From: an uncultured Porphyromonadaceae bacterium
GTDB lineage: Bacteria; Bacteroidota; Bacteroidia; Bacteroidales; Muribaculaceae
DNA length: 50,772 nucleotides
Assembly: GCA_947176915.1 (NCBI GenBank)
Contig: CAMWSM010000010.1
Coordinates: 1-50,772 of the forward strand
Direction: 5' to 3'
Shown: positions 1-8,581 of the stretch, one piece after another
Layout: every line of letters begins with the position of its first letter
Position numbering within the stretch: position 1 is the stretch's first letter
Translations under genes and position numbers: made by a program
Notes under the pieces: generated by a model
The model's input: the letters and a program-made list of their open reading frames with translations, nothing else
Told to the model about the DNA's origin: nothing
The model's database searches: none

Positions 1-145
1 GAGATGAAACGGATTGAAGCTCTCAATCGTAATGAAAAACATGATTGGTACTGATGAAGAAAGTAAAATCACAGTGTTACGCTGCTCCTTCAATGAAGCA
101 TTGGTGAAGACATACGGGATAGAGGAGCTGACTCAGTGCCATTGA
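1..145 (+). other. Left-edge coding fragment(s), frame unresolved
   Basis: Two short frames end here. Frame 1 is open from the window edge to a TGA at 52-54 and would be the last 17 residues of an upstream gene. A second frame starts with ATG at 32 and ends with TGA at 143-145 (37 residues). They overlap, so at most one is the real tail unless there is a frameshift. A terminator-like hairpin follows directly, which supports a gene ending here. No family is recognised. Confidence 0.25.
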
Positions 146-174
146 AGACGAAAACGCTACTAAAAAATAAAATC

Positions 175-209
175 AAAGGACGTATCAAAATTAAGATACA
201 TCCTTTTTT
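175..209 (+). terminator. Rho-independent terminator
   Basis: AAAGGACGTATC pairs with GATACATCCTTT (one mismatch) around an 8-nt loop and runs into a T tract. It sits 30 bp after the left-edge reading frames and just before the REPIN-like repeat. Confidence 0.6.
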
Positions 210-328
210 CGTAATGCTTGGGAGGGGATTGCTCCGCAATCCCGCTATGCAGTAAGATAGTAATCTTTATACTCAGTAAATTTGCCTGCGAAGCGGGATT
301 GCGGAGCAATCCCCTCCCAAGCATTACG
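210..328. repeat. REPIN-like palindromic element, copy A
   Basis: A perfect 37-bp inverted repeat (210-246 and 292-328) encloses a 45-bp AT-rich spacer. Each arm holds its own small palindrome, GGGATTGCTCCGCAATCCC (8-bp stem, TCC loop), preceded by GGAG. GTAG/GGAG next to a short palindrome is the known hallmark of REP sequences moved by RAYT (TnpA-REP) transposases, and two REPs in inverted orientation form a REPIN. Copy B at 26920-27036 has the same arms but a different spacer. Assignment to the REP/RAYT class is inference, since no RAYT gene is in the window. Confidence 0.8.
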
Positions 329-365
329 TCTCATTGATTTTATTTGCTACACCTTCTTTATGCCT

Positions 366-395
366 CGAATGGGATTTATCAGCAATCCCGCTTCG
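366..395. repeat. Degenerate single REP-like palindrome
   Basis: GGGATT and AATCCC flank a 7-nt loop, with CGAA/TTCG extending the stem. The sequence resembles one arm of the neighbouring REPIN (shared AATCCCGC) but has diverged in the loop. It lies just past the 3' end of the aquaporin gene and may also act as its terminator. Confidence 0.45.
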
Positions 396-417
396 TGAAA
401 CAAGCTATTCTTCTTTT

Positions 418-1125
418 TTATTTCTCAGAACTGAGACCTTTCCAAACGCCGGCACTAAGAAGCGCGCCTGCCATAGGAGCCACGATGAAAAGCCAAATCT
501 GAGCTATCGGTGTGCAATTCCCCTCTATGCATGCAAAAATAGCCGGACCGATAGAACGAGCCGGGTTGACAGATGTACCCGTGATTGGAATACAGACAAT
601 GTGGACAAGCACGAGAGCCAGACCTATGGCAAGCCCCGCAAAAGCACCTGCACCCTTCTTGGAGTCAGTTGTGCCCAGCACCACAAGGACAAAGATGAAA
701 GTAAAAATAAATTCGGCGACGAAAGCGGGAATAACATTTCCATCCGCGTATGAATTGGCACCATTGGTAGTTGTGTCATTGAAGATGGCAGATATATCGC
801 CGCCGGTATTGACAAGGAAATATATCACCGCTGAAGCAATGATGGCTCCTATCACCTGAAAGACCATATAGCCGCAGGCTTCCTTCCCTCCCATTCTTCC
901 GCTTGCCCATACGCCAAAGGTAATAGCCGGGTTGATGTGGCACCCTGAGATATTGCCTATCGTATAAGCCATAGCCACCACAGCCAAGCCAAAGGCAAAG
1001 GCAACTCCAAGTGTTGATACTCCGAATCCGGTTGTTCCGAGTCCGATGCCTGCGAATACTGCCGAGCCACAGCCCATCAGCGTGAGCACGAAGGTGCCCA
1101 ACATTTCTGCCCAGTACTTTTTCAT
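418..1125 (-). CDS. aqpZ: Aquaporin Z, water channel
   Basis: A 235-residue MIP-family channel of the size expected for AqpZ; it passes water across the inner membrane. Both NPA boxes are present (Asn65-Pro-Ala in HINPAITFG and Asn187-Pro-Ala in VNPARS), as is the second-half selectivity-filter set His175, Thr184 and Arg190 that marks water-specific rather than glycerol channels. Six hydrophobic spans are visible. The ATG is followed directly by the first membrane helix, so the start is secure. It appears to be a single-gene unit with its 3' end facing the REP-like repeats. Confidence 0.93.
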   Translation of the reverse strand: MKKYWAEMLGTFVLTLMGCGSAVFAGIGLGTTGFGVSTLGVAFAFGLAVVAMAYTIGNISGCHINPAITFGVWASGRMGGKEACGYMVFQVIGAIIASAVIYFLVNTGGDISAIFNDTTTNGANSYADGNVIPAFVAEFIFTFIFVLVVLGTTDSKKGAGAFAGLAIGLALVLVHIVCIPITGTSVNPARSIGPAIFACIEGNCTPIAQIWLFIVAPMAGALLSAGVWKGLSSEK

Positions 1126-1378
1126 GTTTCGATATAGTTTAATGTGTTGTGGAATAAAATTAGATGATTTACAATCACCTATGTCAACTCAACGCTATAT
1201 TTTACTTTTTATTTTATTGCCAAGGAAACTTAGGGCTTTTTTTACTGAAAAAATTGCTTTTTTTATTTTTTATTAATTTTCAATATTTTATTCTCCTTTC
1301 ATGCTCACAAGGGTGATTGCAACAAGAGAGGGTGTACCAAAATTCTGATACACCCTCTCGGATACATTTACAAAAAGA
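1126..1378. other. Intergenic region upstream of aqpZ with a terminator
   Basis: AT-rich, no gene seen. GAGAGGGTGTA (1326-1336) pairs with TACACCCTCTC (1349-1359), an 11-bp stem with a 12-nt loop that probably ends transcription of the minus-strand gene stopping at 1379. The aqpZ promoter should lie within about 1126-1300, but I could not pick a clear TAnnTTTG box. Confidence 0.5.
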
Positions 1379-1882
1379 TTATAAATTGAAGTAATACGTC
1401 CCTGTTGAAAGAGGGGCATAAAAATTATAAGTATTGCCGTTAAAGAAATAACTTGTGTTGTATGCCGGCATGTCTATTCCCGGCATCCAGCTTTGAGTAA
1501 ATGGGTTATAGGCTGACAAGACCGTCGCGTCATATTGTCCGTAACTGAAGGTGTAGCCTACGGTCATCGGGATATTGCGTAAATTTCCCATATTGTCATA
1601 ACCTGTGGCAATCACGCTTACAGTGCCCTGATTGACGTAGCCGGGATTTATTACAGGTGCATTATTCCATCCCGGACCGGGACCTCCAAAGCCGGGACCC
1701 GGACCGGGTCCTCCCATACCCGGACCTCCCCCGCCTATTGGCGCAGGATTAAAACTGCCTCCGCTGCCGGGAGCCGGCAATGAATTCTGTGCGCTTGCCG
1801 CTATGCTCCCTATCCCTATAAGAATAGCCGCCGTAAGCATTCCTAATCCCTTTTTCAATCCTTTCTTATTTATAATTTTCAT
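1379..1882 (-). CDS. Secreted Gly/Pro-rich hypothetical protein
   Basis: 167 residues, no family recognised. It has a basic N-terminus and a hydrophobic stretch ending near an ASAQ-type signal-peptidase site at about residue 32, so export is likely. A low-complexity region of GP and GG repeats (about residues 38-72) follows, then a C-terminal part rich in Tyr, Asn and Thr that reads like a small beta-rich domain. Length and composition suggest a surface or periplasmic structural protein. It stands alone between aqpZ and glyS, with a hairpin terminator after its stop. Confidence 0.7.
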   Translation of the reverse strand: MKIINKKGLKKGLGMLTAAILIGIGSIAASAQNSLPAPGSGGSFNPAPIGGGGPGMGGPGPGPGFGGPGPGWNNAPVINPGYVNQGTVSVIATGYDNMGNLRNIPMTVGYTFSYGQYDATVLSAYNPFTQSWMPGIDMPAYNTSYFFNGNTYNFYAPLSTGTYYFNL

Positions 1883-2030
1883 AATTTTTCCTTTTTATTT
1901 TACTATAAAACAATTATCTTTCCCGGTTAGATGTGTGAAATTCCGTTAAAATTTCGCTTTATTACTGTTTTTTATGCTTGCGGACTACAACTTATATTCT
2001 CTTCATCCCCTTAATTTCAACTATTTTTTT

Positions 2031-2148
2031 TAAATTTGCCGATTATTGTGCCTGCTGCCCCTCTGTCTCATTCGACAGTCGCCCTGGCTGCTCGCTTAAC
2101 CCTCGGCGGGATGGCTATGTCTCCGCCCATAATTTATTATTTTTTATA
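2031..2148 (+). promoter_or_regulatory. glyS promoter and structured leader
   Basis: TAAATTTG at 2031-2038 matches the Bacteroidetes -7 element, predicting a transcript start near 2045 and a leader of about 100 nt. The leader can form a GGCGGG/CCGCCC hairpin at about 2106-2129 followed by a T-rich run. A 12-codon frame from ATG 2111 ends with TAA overlapping the glyS ATG. Whether this is an attenuator is not known. Confidence 0.5.
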
Positions 2149-3693
2149 ATGGCTAAACAAGAAGACGTTTTCAAGACCATTGTTGCCCATGCTAAGGAAT
2201 ATGGGTTTGTGTTTCAATCAAGTGAAATCTACGACGGACTTTCTGCCGTGTATGATTACGGTCAGAATGGCGTAGAACTCAAAAACAACATCAAACGTTA
2301 TTGGTGGGAAGCGATGACCATGCTCCACGACAACATCGTGGGTATTGATTCCGCTATTTTCATGCACCCCACAATTTGGAAAGCCTCCGGACACGTCGAC
2401 GCTTTCAACGATCCTCTCATCGACAATAAGGACTCTAAGAAACGTTATAGGGCTGATGTGCTCATCGAAGACGAAATTGCTAAATTCGACGATAAAATCA
2501 ATAAGGAAGTGGCTAAGGCAAAGAAGCGTTTCGGCGATTCTTTCGATGAAGCTATGTTCCGACAGACAAATCCTCGTGTGCTCGAGACTCAGAAGAAACG
2601 CGACGAGCTTCACGAACGCTTCTCTGTGGCTATGAATGCCAATGACCTCAATGATCTGCGCCAGATCATTCTGGATTATGAGATTGTTGATCCTATTTCC
2701 GGCACCCGCAACTGGACTGACGTGCGCCAGTTTAACCTTATGTTCAAGACAGAGATGGGTTCAACTGCCGATGGAGCAATGAATGTCTATCTTCGTCCTG
2801 AAACAGCTCAGGGCATTTTCGTCAACTATCTCAACGTTCAGAAGACGGGACGCATGCGCATTCCTTTCGGCATCGCTCAGATTGGCAAGGCTTTCCGCAA
2901 TGAAATAGTTGCCCGTCAATTTATTTTCCGCATGCGTGAGTTCGAACAGATGGAGATGCAGTTCTTTGTGCGTCCCGGTGAAGAGCTGAAATGGTTCGAT
3001 TTCTGGCGCCAGACACGTCTGCGCTGGCATAAGGCGCTGGGTCTTGGAGATCAGAAATATCGCTTCCACGACCACGAGAAACTTGCGCACTATGCCAATG
3101 CCGCCACTGATATTGAATTTGAGATGCCTTTCGGCTTCAAGGAGGTTGAGGGTATTCACTCCCGCACCAATTTCGACCTTTCACAGCACGAAAAATTCTC
3201 AGGCAAGAAAATTCAGTACTTTGATCCCGAACTCAACGAAAGCTATACTCCGTTCGTAATCGAAACCTCAATCGGAGTCGACCGCATGTTCCTCAGCGTG
3301 CTTTGCAGCTGCTATGAAGACCAGCCCCTTGAGGGAGGAGACCATCGTGTCGTGCTCCACTTCCCTGCTCCTCTCGCTCCTGTAAAATGCGCAGTCCTTC
3401 CGCTCGTCAAGAAGGACGGACTTCCCGAAAAGGCGCGCGAGATACAGCATAAACTCCGTTTTGATTTCACATGCCAGGTCGATGAGAAGGACTCCATCGG
3501 CAAGCGCTACCGCCGCCAGGACGCTATCGGAACTCCTTTCTGCATCACAGTGGATCATCAGACTCTCGAAGACAACACCGTAACACTGCGTCATCGCGAT
3601 TCTATGGAGCAGGAGCGCGTGAATATCGACGATCTCGAGAAGATTCTTGCTGAAAAAGTAAGTCTTAACAGTCTTCTGCGCAAACTCCTCTAA
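2149..3693 (+). CDS. glyS: Glycyl-tRNA synthetase (class II, single chain)
   Basis: A 514-residue alpha2-type glycyl-tRNA synthetase, charging tRNA-Gly in the cytoplasm. The N-terminus (EDVFKTIVAHAKEYGFVF, then IYDGLSAVYDYG) is typical of the family. Motif 2 is seen at QIGKAFRNEI, motif 3 at GVDRMFLSVL, and the C-terminal anticodon-binding domain follows. The frame stays open upstream to 1978, but that extension would lie across the promoter and looks unlike any synthetase, so ATG 2149 is chosen. A strong hairpin follows the stop. Confidence 0.95.
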   Translation: MAKQEDVFKTIVAHAKEYGFVFQSSEIYDGLSAVYDYGQNGVELKNNIKRYWWEAMTMLHDNIVGIDSAIFMHPTIWKASGHVDAFNDPLIDNKDSKKRYRADVLIEDEIAKFDDKINKEVAKAKKRFGDSFDEAMFRQTNPRVLETQKKRDELHERFSVAMNANDLNDLRQIILDYEIVDPISGTRNWTDVRQFNLMFKTEMGSTADGAMNVYLRPETAQGIFVNYLNVQKTGRMRIPFGIAQIGKAFRNEIVARQFIFRMREFEQMEMQFFVRPGEELKWFDFWRQTRLRWHKALGLGDQKYRFHDHEKLAHYANAATDIEFEMPFGFKEVEGIHSRTNFDLSQHEKFSGKKIQYFDPELNESYTPFVIETSIGVDRMFLSVLCSCYEDQPLEGGDHRVVLHFPAPLAPVKCAVLPLVKKDGLPEKAREIQHKLRFDFTCQVDEKDSIGKRYRRQDAIGTPFCITVDHQTLEDNTVTLRHRDSMEQERVNIDDLEKILAEKVSLNSLLRKLL

Positions 3694-3702
3694 TTTTTCA
3701 TA

Positions 3703-3737
3703 TTGCAGTTCCGGCAATAATATTGCCGGAACTGCAA
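3703..3737. terminator. glyS terminator hairpin
   Basis: A perfect 17-bp inverted repeat, TTGCAGTTCCGGCAATA with its complement, one base apart, begins 10 bp after the glyS stop. T-rich sequence lies near both sides, so it may work in either direction. Confidence 0.65.
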
Positions 3738-3754
3738 AATCACAATTTTTGCTT

Positions 3755-4345
3755 ATGAATATTTTATTAAAGAAGATATTACTTGGCATCGTCCTCTTGA
3801 TAGGTGCATCCTCTCTTTCTTCCTGCAATTATAACTCTTTGGTTGAAAAACAACAGGAAGTTGACCAAGCATGGGCACAGGTTGAAAACCAATATCAGAG
3901 ACGTGCCGATCTTATTCCAAATCTTGTGAATACCGTAAAGGGATACTCCGCTCATGAAAGCGAGACTCTCATCAAAGTGACTGAGGCGCGTGCAAAAGCC
4001 ACTTCAATCACAATCGATGCCGATAATCTGAATGAGGAAACGCTTGCCAAATTCCAGCAGGCGCAGAATGAACTCTCACAAGCTCTTAAATCGCTTCTCT
4101 CCGTTACTGAAGCTTATCCGGACTTGAAGGCTAACGAAAATTTCATGAATCTTCAGACTCAGCTTGAAGGAACGGAAAACCGTATCGCTACAGAGCGCAT
4201 GCGCTACACGGAAGTGGTGAAAGACTATAATACGGCAATCAAAAAATTCCCGACTACCATCTATGCCGGTTGGTTCGGCTTCACTCCCAAGCCTCAGTTC
4301 AAAGCTGAAGCCGGTGCTGAGAAAGCTCCTGAAGTTAAGTTCTAA
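3755..4345 (+). CDS. lemA: LemA family lipoprotein
   Basis: About 196 residues. An N-terminal hydrophobic segment ends in a lipobox with Cys24 (LSSC), so it should be lipid-anchored. The body shows the LemA pattern of long amphipathic helices, including VEKQQEVDQAWAQVENQYQR, RADLIPNLVNTVKGY, and a late AIKKFPTTIYAGWFGF motif. LemA proteins are membrane-anchored helical bundles of unclear cellular role. I chose ATG 3755; a TTG two codons earlier keeps the frame open. It follows the glyS terminator and precedes an FKBP lipoprotein by only 19 bp, so the two may be co-transcribed. Confidence 0.88.
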   Translation: MNILLKKILLGIVLLIGASSLSSCNYNSLVEKQQEVDQAWAQVENQYQRRADLIPNLVNTVKGYSAHESETLIKVTEARAKATSITIDADNLNEETLAKFQQAQNELSQALKSLLSVTEAYPDLKANENFMNLQTQLEGTENRIATERMRYTEVVKDYNTAIKKFPTTIYAGWFGFTPKPQFKAEAGAEKAPEVKF

Positions 4346-4364
4346 TTTTTTCTATTTTAATATA

Positions 4365-4895
4365 ATGGCGAAATTTTCAAGTCTTCTCGTTCTTCCCGTT
4401 GCCCTCACCCTTCTCTCCTCGTGTCTTAAAGATGATCCCGAGGTTACATACGCCGACTGGAAAACCGAGAATGAACAATACATAAATAATGCCGAAAATT
4501 CCGGTAAGTTCACTAAGATCACTCCGATTTGGGACAAGACCTCTTTTGTGCTTATCGATTGGATTCGCCGCGGAGATTCCCCAAATAAAATAAAGCCTCT
4601 CGACAATTCTACGGTAGACGTGGTTTATCTCCTGACAAATGTAAAAGGGGATACTCTCGACTCCTCTTACAGGCTCACCAATAACGGCGACAGCATTTAT
4701 CGGGTGCGTCCCGGACAAACCTGCACCGGATTCCGCGTTGCCCTTACAAACATGAATATCGGCGATAGCATTGAAGCCGTAATGCCATACTACGCCGGCT
4801 ACGGCGCTTCAGGCTATGGACGTATCCTTCCTTTTTCCACTCTGATTTTCCAAATCAAACTCGTTGACATTCCGGCTCTCGAAAAAGAACCATAG
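4365..4895 (+). CDS. FKBP-type peptidyl-prolyl isomerase lipoprotein
   Basis: 176 residues: a signal peptide with lipobox Cys20 (LLSSC), a linker, and an FKBP-like domain over the C-terminal two thirds. The domain has the family's strand order, with VDVVYLLTNVKGDTLDSSY, then GFRVALTNMNIGDSIEAVMP, and a closing STLIFQIKLVDI strand. It probably catalyses proline isomerisation to help envelope proteins fold. ATG 4365 is chosen because the signal peptide begins there; the longer frame from 4263 only overlaps lemA. Small FKBP lipoproteins of this sort are common in Bacteroidales. Some active-site aromatics are not obvious, so activity is uncertain. Confidence 0.82.
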   Translation: MAKFSSLLVLPVALTLLSSCLKDDPEVTYADWKTENEQYINNAENSGKFTKITPIWDKTSFVLIDWIRRGDSPNKIKPLDNSTVDVVYLLTNVKGDTLDSSYRLTNNGDSIYRVRPGQTCTGFRVALTNMNIGDSIEAVMPYYAGYGASGYGRILPFSTLIFQIKLVDIPALEKEP

Positions 4896-4914
4896 ATCTA
4901 AACCATATATCATT

Positions 4915-7443
4915 ATGAAACCACATTTAATCCTCGCCTCTCTCCTGCTTCCGGCGGCTCTGGGAGTGATGGCAGGTCCTCTCGTAATCCGTGATTTCAA
5001 GGCGTCACAGCCTATATCTTTCCCTCTCCCGGTAGTGGCGGATTCCGCGTCCAATCTCGGAAATGAGTTCAAGCCCTCTCTCCTCCTCTCTTCCCCTGAC
5101 CCTGCTCTGCGTGCGCAACTTCAGAACTGGACCACCATGGTGCCTGACTCTGCCGGCAATCTGACTCTCGTCAAGGATGACAACAAGGCTCGTCTCCAGT
5201 CTTTTTCCGCCTCCATTCGTTCACCTCGATTTGCCAAGGGTAAACTGAAACTTCATTCATCTTCAATGGCGGATGTGCTTATGAATGGCAAGTCGGTTAT
5301 CAAAAAAACTGCTTCTGACTCTATTCAGAAAGAAAAGGATGCTTCCATAACTTTAAATCCGGAAATAGACTATACCATTCAGATAAACGTTCTTTCCCTT
5401 CCGGATGATAAAGCCGCTCCGACTTTCCGCCTTGAGTTTATTCCTGATAAGGAGTTTGAGAATGTCCCTGTGGAATGTACCACAAATTCAAAGAAGCGCT
5501 TTACTCTTGACAACACATTCCTCGGAAAGCGCGTTACAAACACCGCTCTCTCCCCCAATGGCAAATATCTTCTAATAACTACCACAGAACGTCTCGACAA
5601 GGAGCACACCATCCGGGAAACCGTTCTGTTGAACACCGCAACGGGTGATACCATCAGCGCCAACGTGCCCTCATACGCTCAATGGATGCCGAAAGGATCA
5701 ACTCTTTACTATACTCAGAAGATGAACAAGCGCTATGACGTGTTCACCCTCGATGTGCCCTCAATGAAGCGTAATCTCTTTGCAAAGGATTTGTCAACCA
5801 ACAGCATACATTGGGCTCCCGACTGCAGTTTCTTCATCTATTCCGACAAAGTGAAAGGGAAAGAACCCGACGGGCCCCTCAAAAGCATGAGAGAGCCTGA
5901 CGACCGCATCCCGGGCAATCGCGACAAGTGGTATCTGAGAATGTATGATCCAAAAAACAGAATCTCTATTCCCCTTACATACGGAGGTCCCAGCTCATCA
6001 CTTTGCGCCATCGCTCCTGACAGTAAGAAAGTGCTGTTCGCATCCTCTAAGCGCACTCCATCAAAACACCCCTACCGACAGACCTCTCTGATCGAAATGG
6101 ATCTTGCCACTTTGAAAACAGACACTCTCTATGTGGCTCCGGGTAGTATTGATGATGCCATATATTCTCCCGACGGCAAAAAATTATTTGTAACTGCCGG
6201 TCCGAATTTCTTCGGCAATGTAGGTGTTAATTCCGGCAAGCATCCCATAGCCAACGACTATGACATTCAAGGCTATATCTTCGACATAGCTTCTAAGTCC
6301 GTCAAAGGGGTTACACGAGATTTCGATCCCACAATGAACGGGGGCTATACCTGGAATGCAAAAGATGGAAAAATTTATTTCCGCGCTGAAGAGGGATTCT
6401 ATACTCCCTTATATGTATTTGATCCCTCAAACGGCAAGTTTGATAAGATCACTACCGAACTTCCTTCCGTTGTGCGTTTCTCTATCGGTGAGGATGAAAC
6501 GGAATGGATCGCCTATACTGCTCAGACTTTTACCAACACCGGAGCAGCTTATCTGCTGAATCTTAAGACAGGTGAGACCCGTCTTCTTTCCGATCCTCTT
6601 AAAGAATCGATCGACGGAGTGGAATTTGGCAAAGTGGAGCCTTGGACTTTCAAATCGAAGAAAGGCGATATTATAGACGGAATAATCTGCTATCCCCCTC
6701 AGTTTGATTCTTCAAAGAAATATCCTTTGATTGTATATTATTACGGAGGAACTTCTCCAAGCGCAGCCGGAATGTCTTCCCCTTATTCACCTCAGGTGCT
6801 TGCTTCACGCGATTATGTGGTGTATAATCTCAATCCCAGTGGCACCACAGGCTACGGTCAGGAATTTTCCGCACGCCACGTCAATGCGTGGGGCGACTAT
6901 ACGGCGGATGAGATTATCGAAGGCGTGAAAAAATTCTGTAAGGCGCATCCTTTTGTCAATGATAAGAAAATCGGTTGCATGGGAGCAAGCTACGGCGGAT
7001 TCATGACTCAGTATCTTCTCACCAAAACCGACATTTTCGCAGCAGCCGTGAGTCATGCGGGCATATCAAACGTTACAAGCTACTGGGGAGAGGGCTATTG
7101 GGGATATTCCTACAATTCAGTGGCAGCTGCCAAATCTTATCCCTGGAGCAATCCCAAACTCTTCACGGAGCATGGCTCTCTCTTTAATGCCGATAAAATC
7201 CATACTCCCCTCCTGCTGCTTCACGGCACTGTCGACACCAATGTCCCCATCGGTGAGAGCATTCAGCTCTTTAACGCTCTCCGGATTCTTGACCGCGATG
7301 TGGAATTTATTACTGTTGAAGGAGAAAACCACATAATTGACGATTTCGAAAAGCGTACTCTCTGGCAAAATTCCATCATGGCTTGGTTTGCCAAGTGGCT
7401 TCAGGATGATCCGAGATGGTGGAACGAACTCTACGGCAAATAA
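4915..7443 (+). CDS. S9 family prolyl oligopeptidase (DPP-type serine peptidase)
   Basis: 842 residues with a signal peptide (residues 1 to about 20). A beta-propeller occupies the middle (WD-like turns such as SPNGKYLLITTT, SPDGKKLFVT), followed by a C-terminal alpha/beta-hydrolase domain. The catalytic triad is visible: Ser692 in GASYGG, Asp774 in HGTVDTNVP and His806 in ENHIIDD. Such enzymes cut peptides after proline or alanine in the periplasm and support peptide use in gut Bacteroidales. ATG 4915 opens the signal peptide; the frame from 4864 overlaps the FKBP gene. It lies 19 bp after the FKBP stop, in one run with lemA and FKBP. Confidence 0.93.
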   Translation: MKPHLILASLLLPAALGVMAGPLVIRDFKASQPISFPLPVVADSASNLGNEFKPSLLLSSPDPALRAQLQNWTTMVPDSAGNLTLVKDDNKARLQSFSASIRSPRFAKGKLKLHSSSMADVLMNGKSVIKKTASDSIQKEKDASITLNPEIDYTIQINVLSLPDDKAAPTFRLEFIPDKEFENVPVECTTNSKKRFTLDNTFLGKRVTNTALSPNGKYLLITTTERLDKEHTIRETVLLNTATGDTISANVPSYAQWMPKGSTLYYTQKMNKRYDVFTLDVPSMKRNLFAKDLSTNSIHWAPDCSFFIYSDKVKGKEPDGPLKSMREPDDRIPGNRDKWYLRMYDPKNRISIPLTYGGPSSSLCAIAPDSKKVLFASSKRTPSKHPYRQTSLIEMDLATLKTDTLYVAPGSIDDAIYSPDGKKLFVTAGPNFFGNVGVNSGKHPIANDYDIQGYIFDIASKSVKGVTRDFDPTMNGGYTWNAKDGKIYFRAEEGFYTPLYVFDPSNGKFDKITTELPSVVRFSIGEDETEWIAYTAQTFTNTGAAYLLNLKTGETRLLSDPLKESIDGVEFGKVEPWTFKSKKGDIIDGIICYPPQFDSSKKYPLIVYYYGGTSPSAAGMSSPYSPQVLASRDYVVYNLNPSGTTGYGQEFSARHVNAWGDYTADEIIEGVKKFCKAHPFVNDKKIGCMGASYGGFMTQYLLTKTDIFAAAVSHAGISNVTSYWGEGYWGYSYNSVAAAKSYPWSNPKLFTEHGSLFNADKIHTPLLLLHGTVDTNVPIGESIQLFNALRILDRDVEFITVEGENHIIDDFEKRTLWQNSIMAWFAKWLQDDPRWWNELYGK

Positions 7444-7459
7444 TATAGTTGATTAGACT

Positions 7460-7819
7460 ATGATATGTAAAAATTTATTCAGATTGGCGGGAGCATACCT
7501 TTCGGGTATGCTCTTGCTCTCACTGTCTTCCTGTTCCGGATGTACGGAAACAGAACATACCGAAGGCATAACGGCTGAAATAACCGCCGCCCAGATGATG
7601 GGAAGAAATGATGCGCGTGTGTTTGTAAATCGCCATTGGAACGATTCTTCTGAACTGCGCTATCGTCTCGCCCTGATTCGCCATCAGAGCGACAGCCTGA
7701 AAAAAAGCCGCGGCATGGAGTTTGCCGCAGCATACGATTCTACTTTTATCTCTACAATTCGCGCCGTCAATCCTGATCTCGCATCAGTTGTTACGCGCCT
7801 CAACGCCAATCCCAAATAA
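7460..7819 (+). CDS. Small hypothetical lipoprotein
   Basis: 119 residues with a lipobox at Cys25 (LSLSSC) and a predicted helical, charged body; no family recognised. It starts 16 bp after the S9 peptidase stop, so it is probably the last gene of that run. Its last 36 bp overlap the convergent TIGR02757 gene, so each gene's C-terminus is coded opposite the other's. Confidence 0.7.
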   Translation: MICKNLFRLAGAYLSGMLLLSLSSCSGCTETEHTEGITAEITAAQMMGRNDARVFVNRHWNDSSELRYRLALIRHQSDSLKKSRGMEFAAAYDSTFISTIRAVNPDLASVVTRLNANPK

Positions 7820-8578
7820 CGCGAAATCATATACAGTCGGATCCTCAGGCTTTAATGTGCGGAGCAGCTCTGTGAGTTGCTCCGTGCTTTTTCTGTCATT
7901 TGCCTTGCGGGTCAACAGACCGAGATTGCGGGAAATGTTCCCTACATGGACATCAAGAGGAATGAAAAGCTTACTTTTTGGTATTGACTTCCACACTCCC
8001 ATATCTACTATCCCGTCGTCTCTTACAAGCCAGCGCAATGCCATATTGACCCGCTTCAATGCCGTCTGATCCAGATTTACAGGCAAACATTGGCTGCAGG
8101 TGGCTCCTCCATTCTCCTCGCTCATTATCTTCTGCATCTCCCCGACAAGTTTCCATGAGGGAAACGGATCCTCTCCGGCATTTATAGCCGAGGAAAAAGC
8201 GTCAAGGCTCCCGTATTCCTTAAAGATCCTGCGCAATCCTCTCAGGAAATATTGGAAATGACGGCCGAAAAAGGTACGGTGAAGATTCATGTCAGGATTC
8301 AAATCCTCATACCCCTCATCCATAACATATCTGTAAGGCTCATTCTCCATCAGATTAAGCATCCTTTCCGCATCACGGCATATCATCTTTCTGTTCCCCC
8401 ACGCTATGATGGCTGAAAGAAACGCCACTGTCTCTATATCTTGCAATCGGTCAAACCGGCGTGGAAACTGAACCGGGTCCTGCTCTATAAAACTCACATT
8501 GTTTATTCGCTTCGCCTCGGCGTCAAGCAATTCCCTGACATCTGCCGGCACCTCTGTGATAATCTCGCTTTTACCCAT
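7784..8578 (-). CDS. TIGR02757 (DUF2400) family protein
   Basis: 264 residues, close to the family length. Recognisable parts include FIEQDPVQFPRRFDRLQDIE, an AFLSAIIAWGNRKMI segment, and late motifs such as FIPLDVHVGNISRNLGLL. The family is conserved in Bacteroidetes and its biochemical role is not established; the helical layout recalls HhH-GPD DNA glycosylases, but I cannot confirm that. Its start lies 3 bp after the stop of the GHL10 gene, so the two form an operon. The 3' end overlaps the opposing lipoprotein gene. Confidence 0.85.
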   Translation of the reverse strand: MGKSEIITEVPADVRELLDAEAKRINNVSFIEQDPVQFPRRFDRLQDIETVAFLSAIIAWGNRKMICRDAERMLNLMENEPYRYVMDEGYEDLNPDMNLHRTFFGRHFQYFLRGLRRIFKEYGSLDAFSSAINAGEDPFPSWKLVGEMQKIMSEENGGATCSQCLPVNLDQTALKRVNMALRWLVRDDGIVDMGVWKSIPKSKLFIPLDVHVGNISRNLGLLTRKANDRKSTEQLTELLRTLKPEDPTVYDFALFGIGVEARNN

Positions 8579-8581
8579 GAC

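Noticed and set aside
1978-2148. 57-residue N-terminal extension of glycyl-tRNA synthetase
   Set aside because: It crosses the likely promoter, has no similarity to the enzyme, and a good ATG at 2149 gives the normal length.
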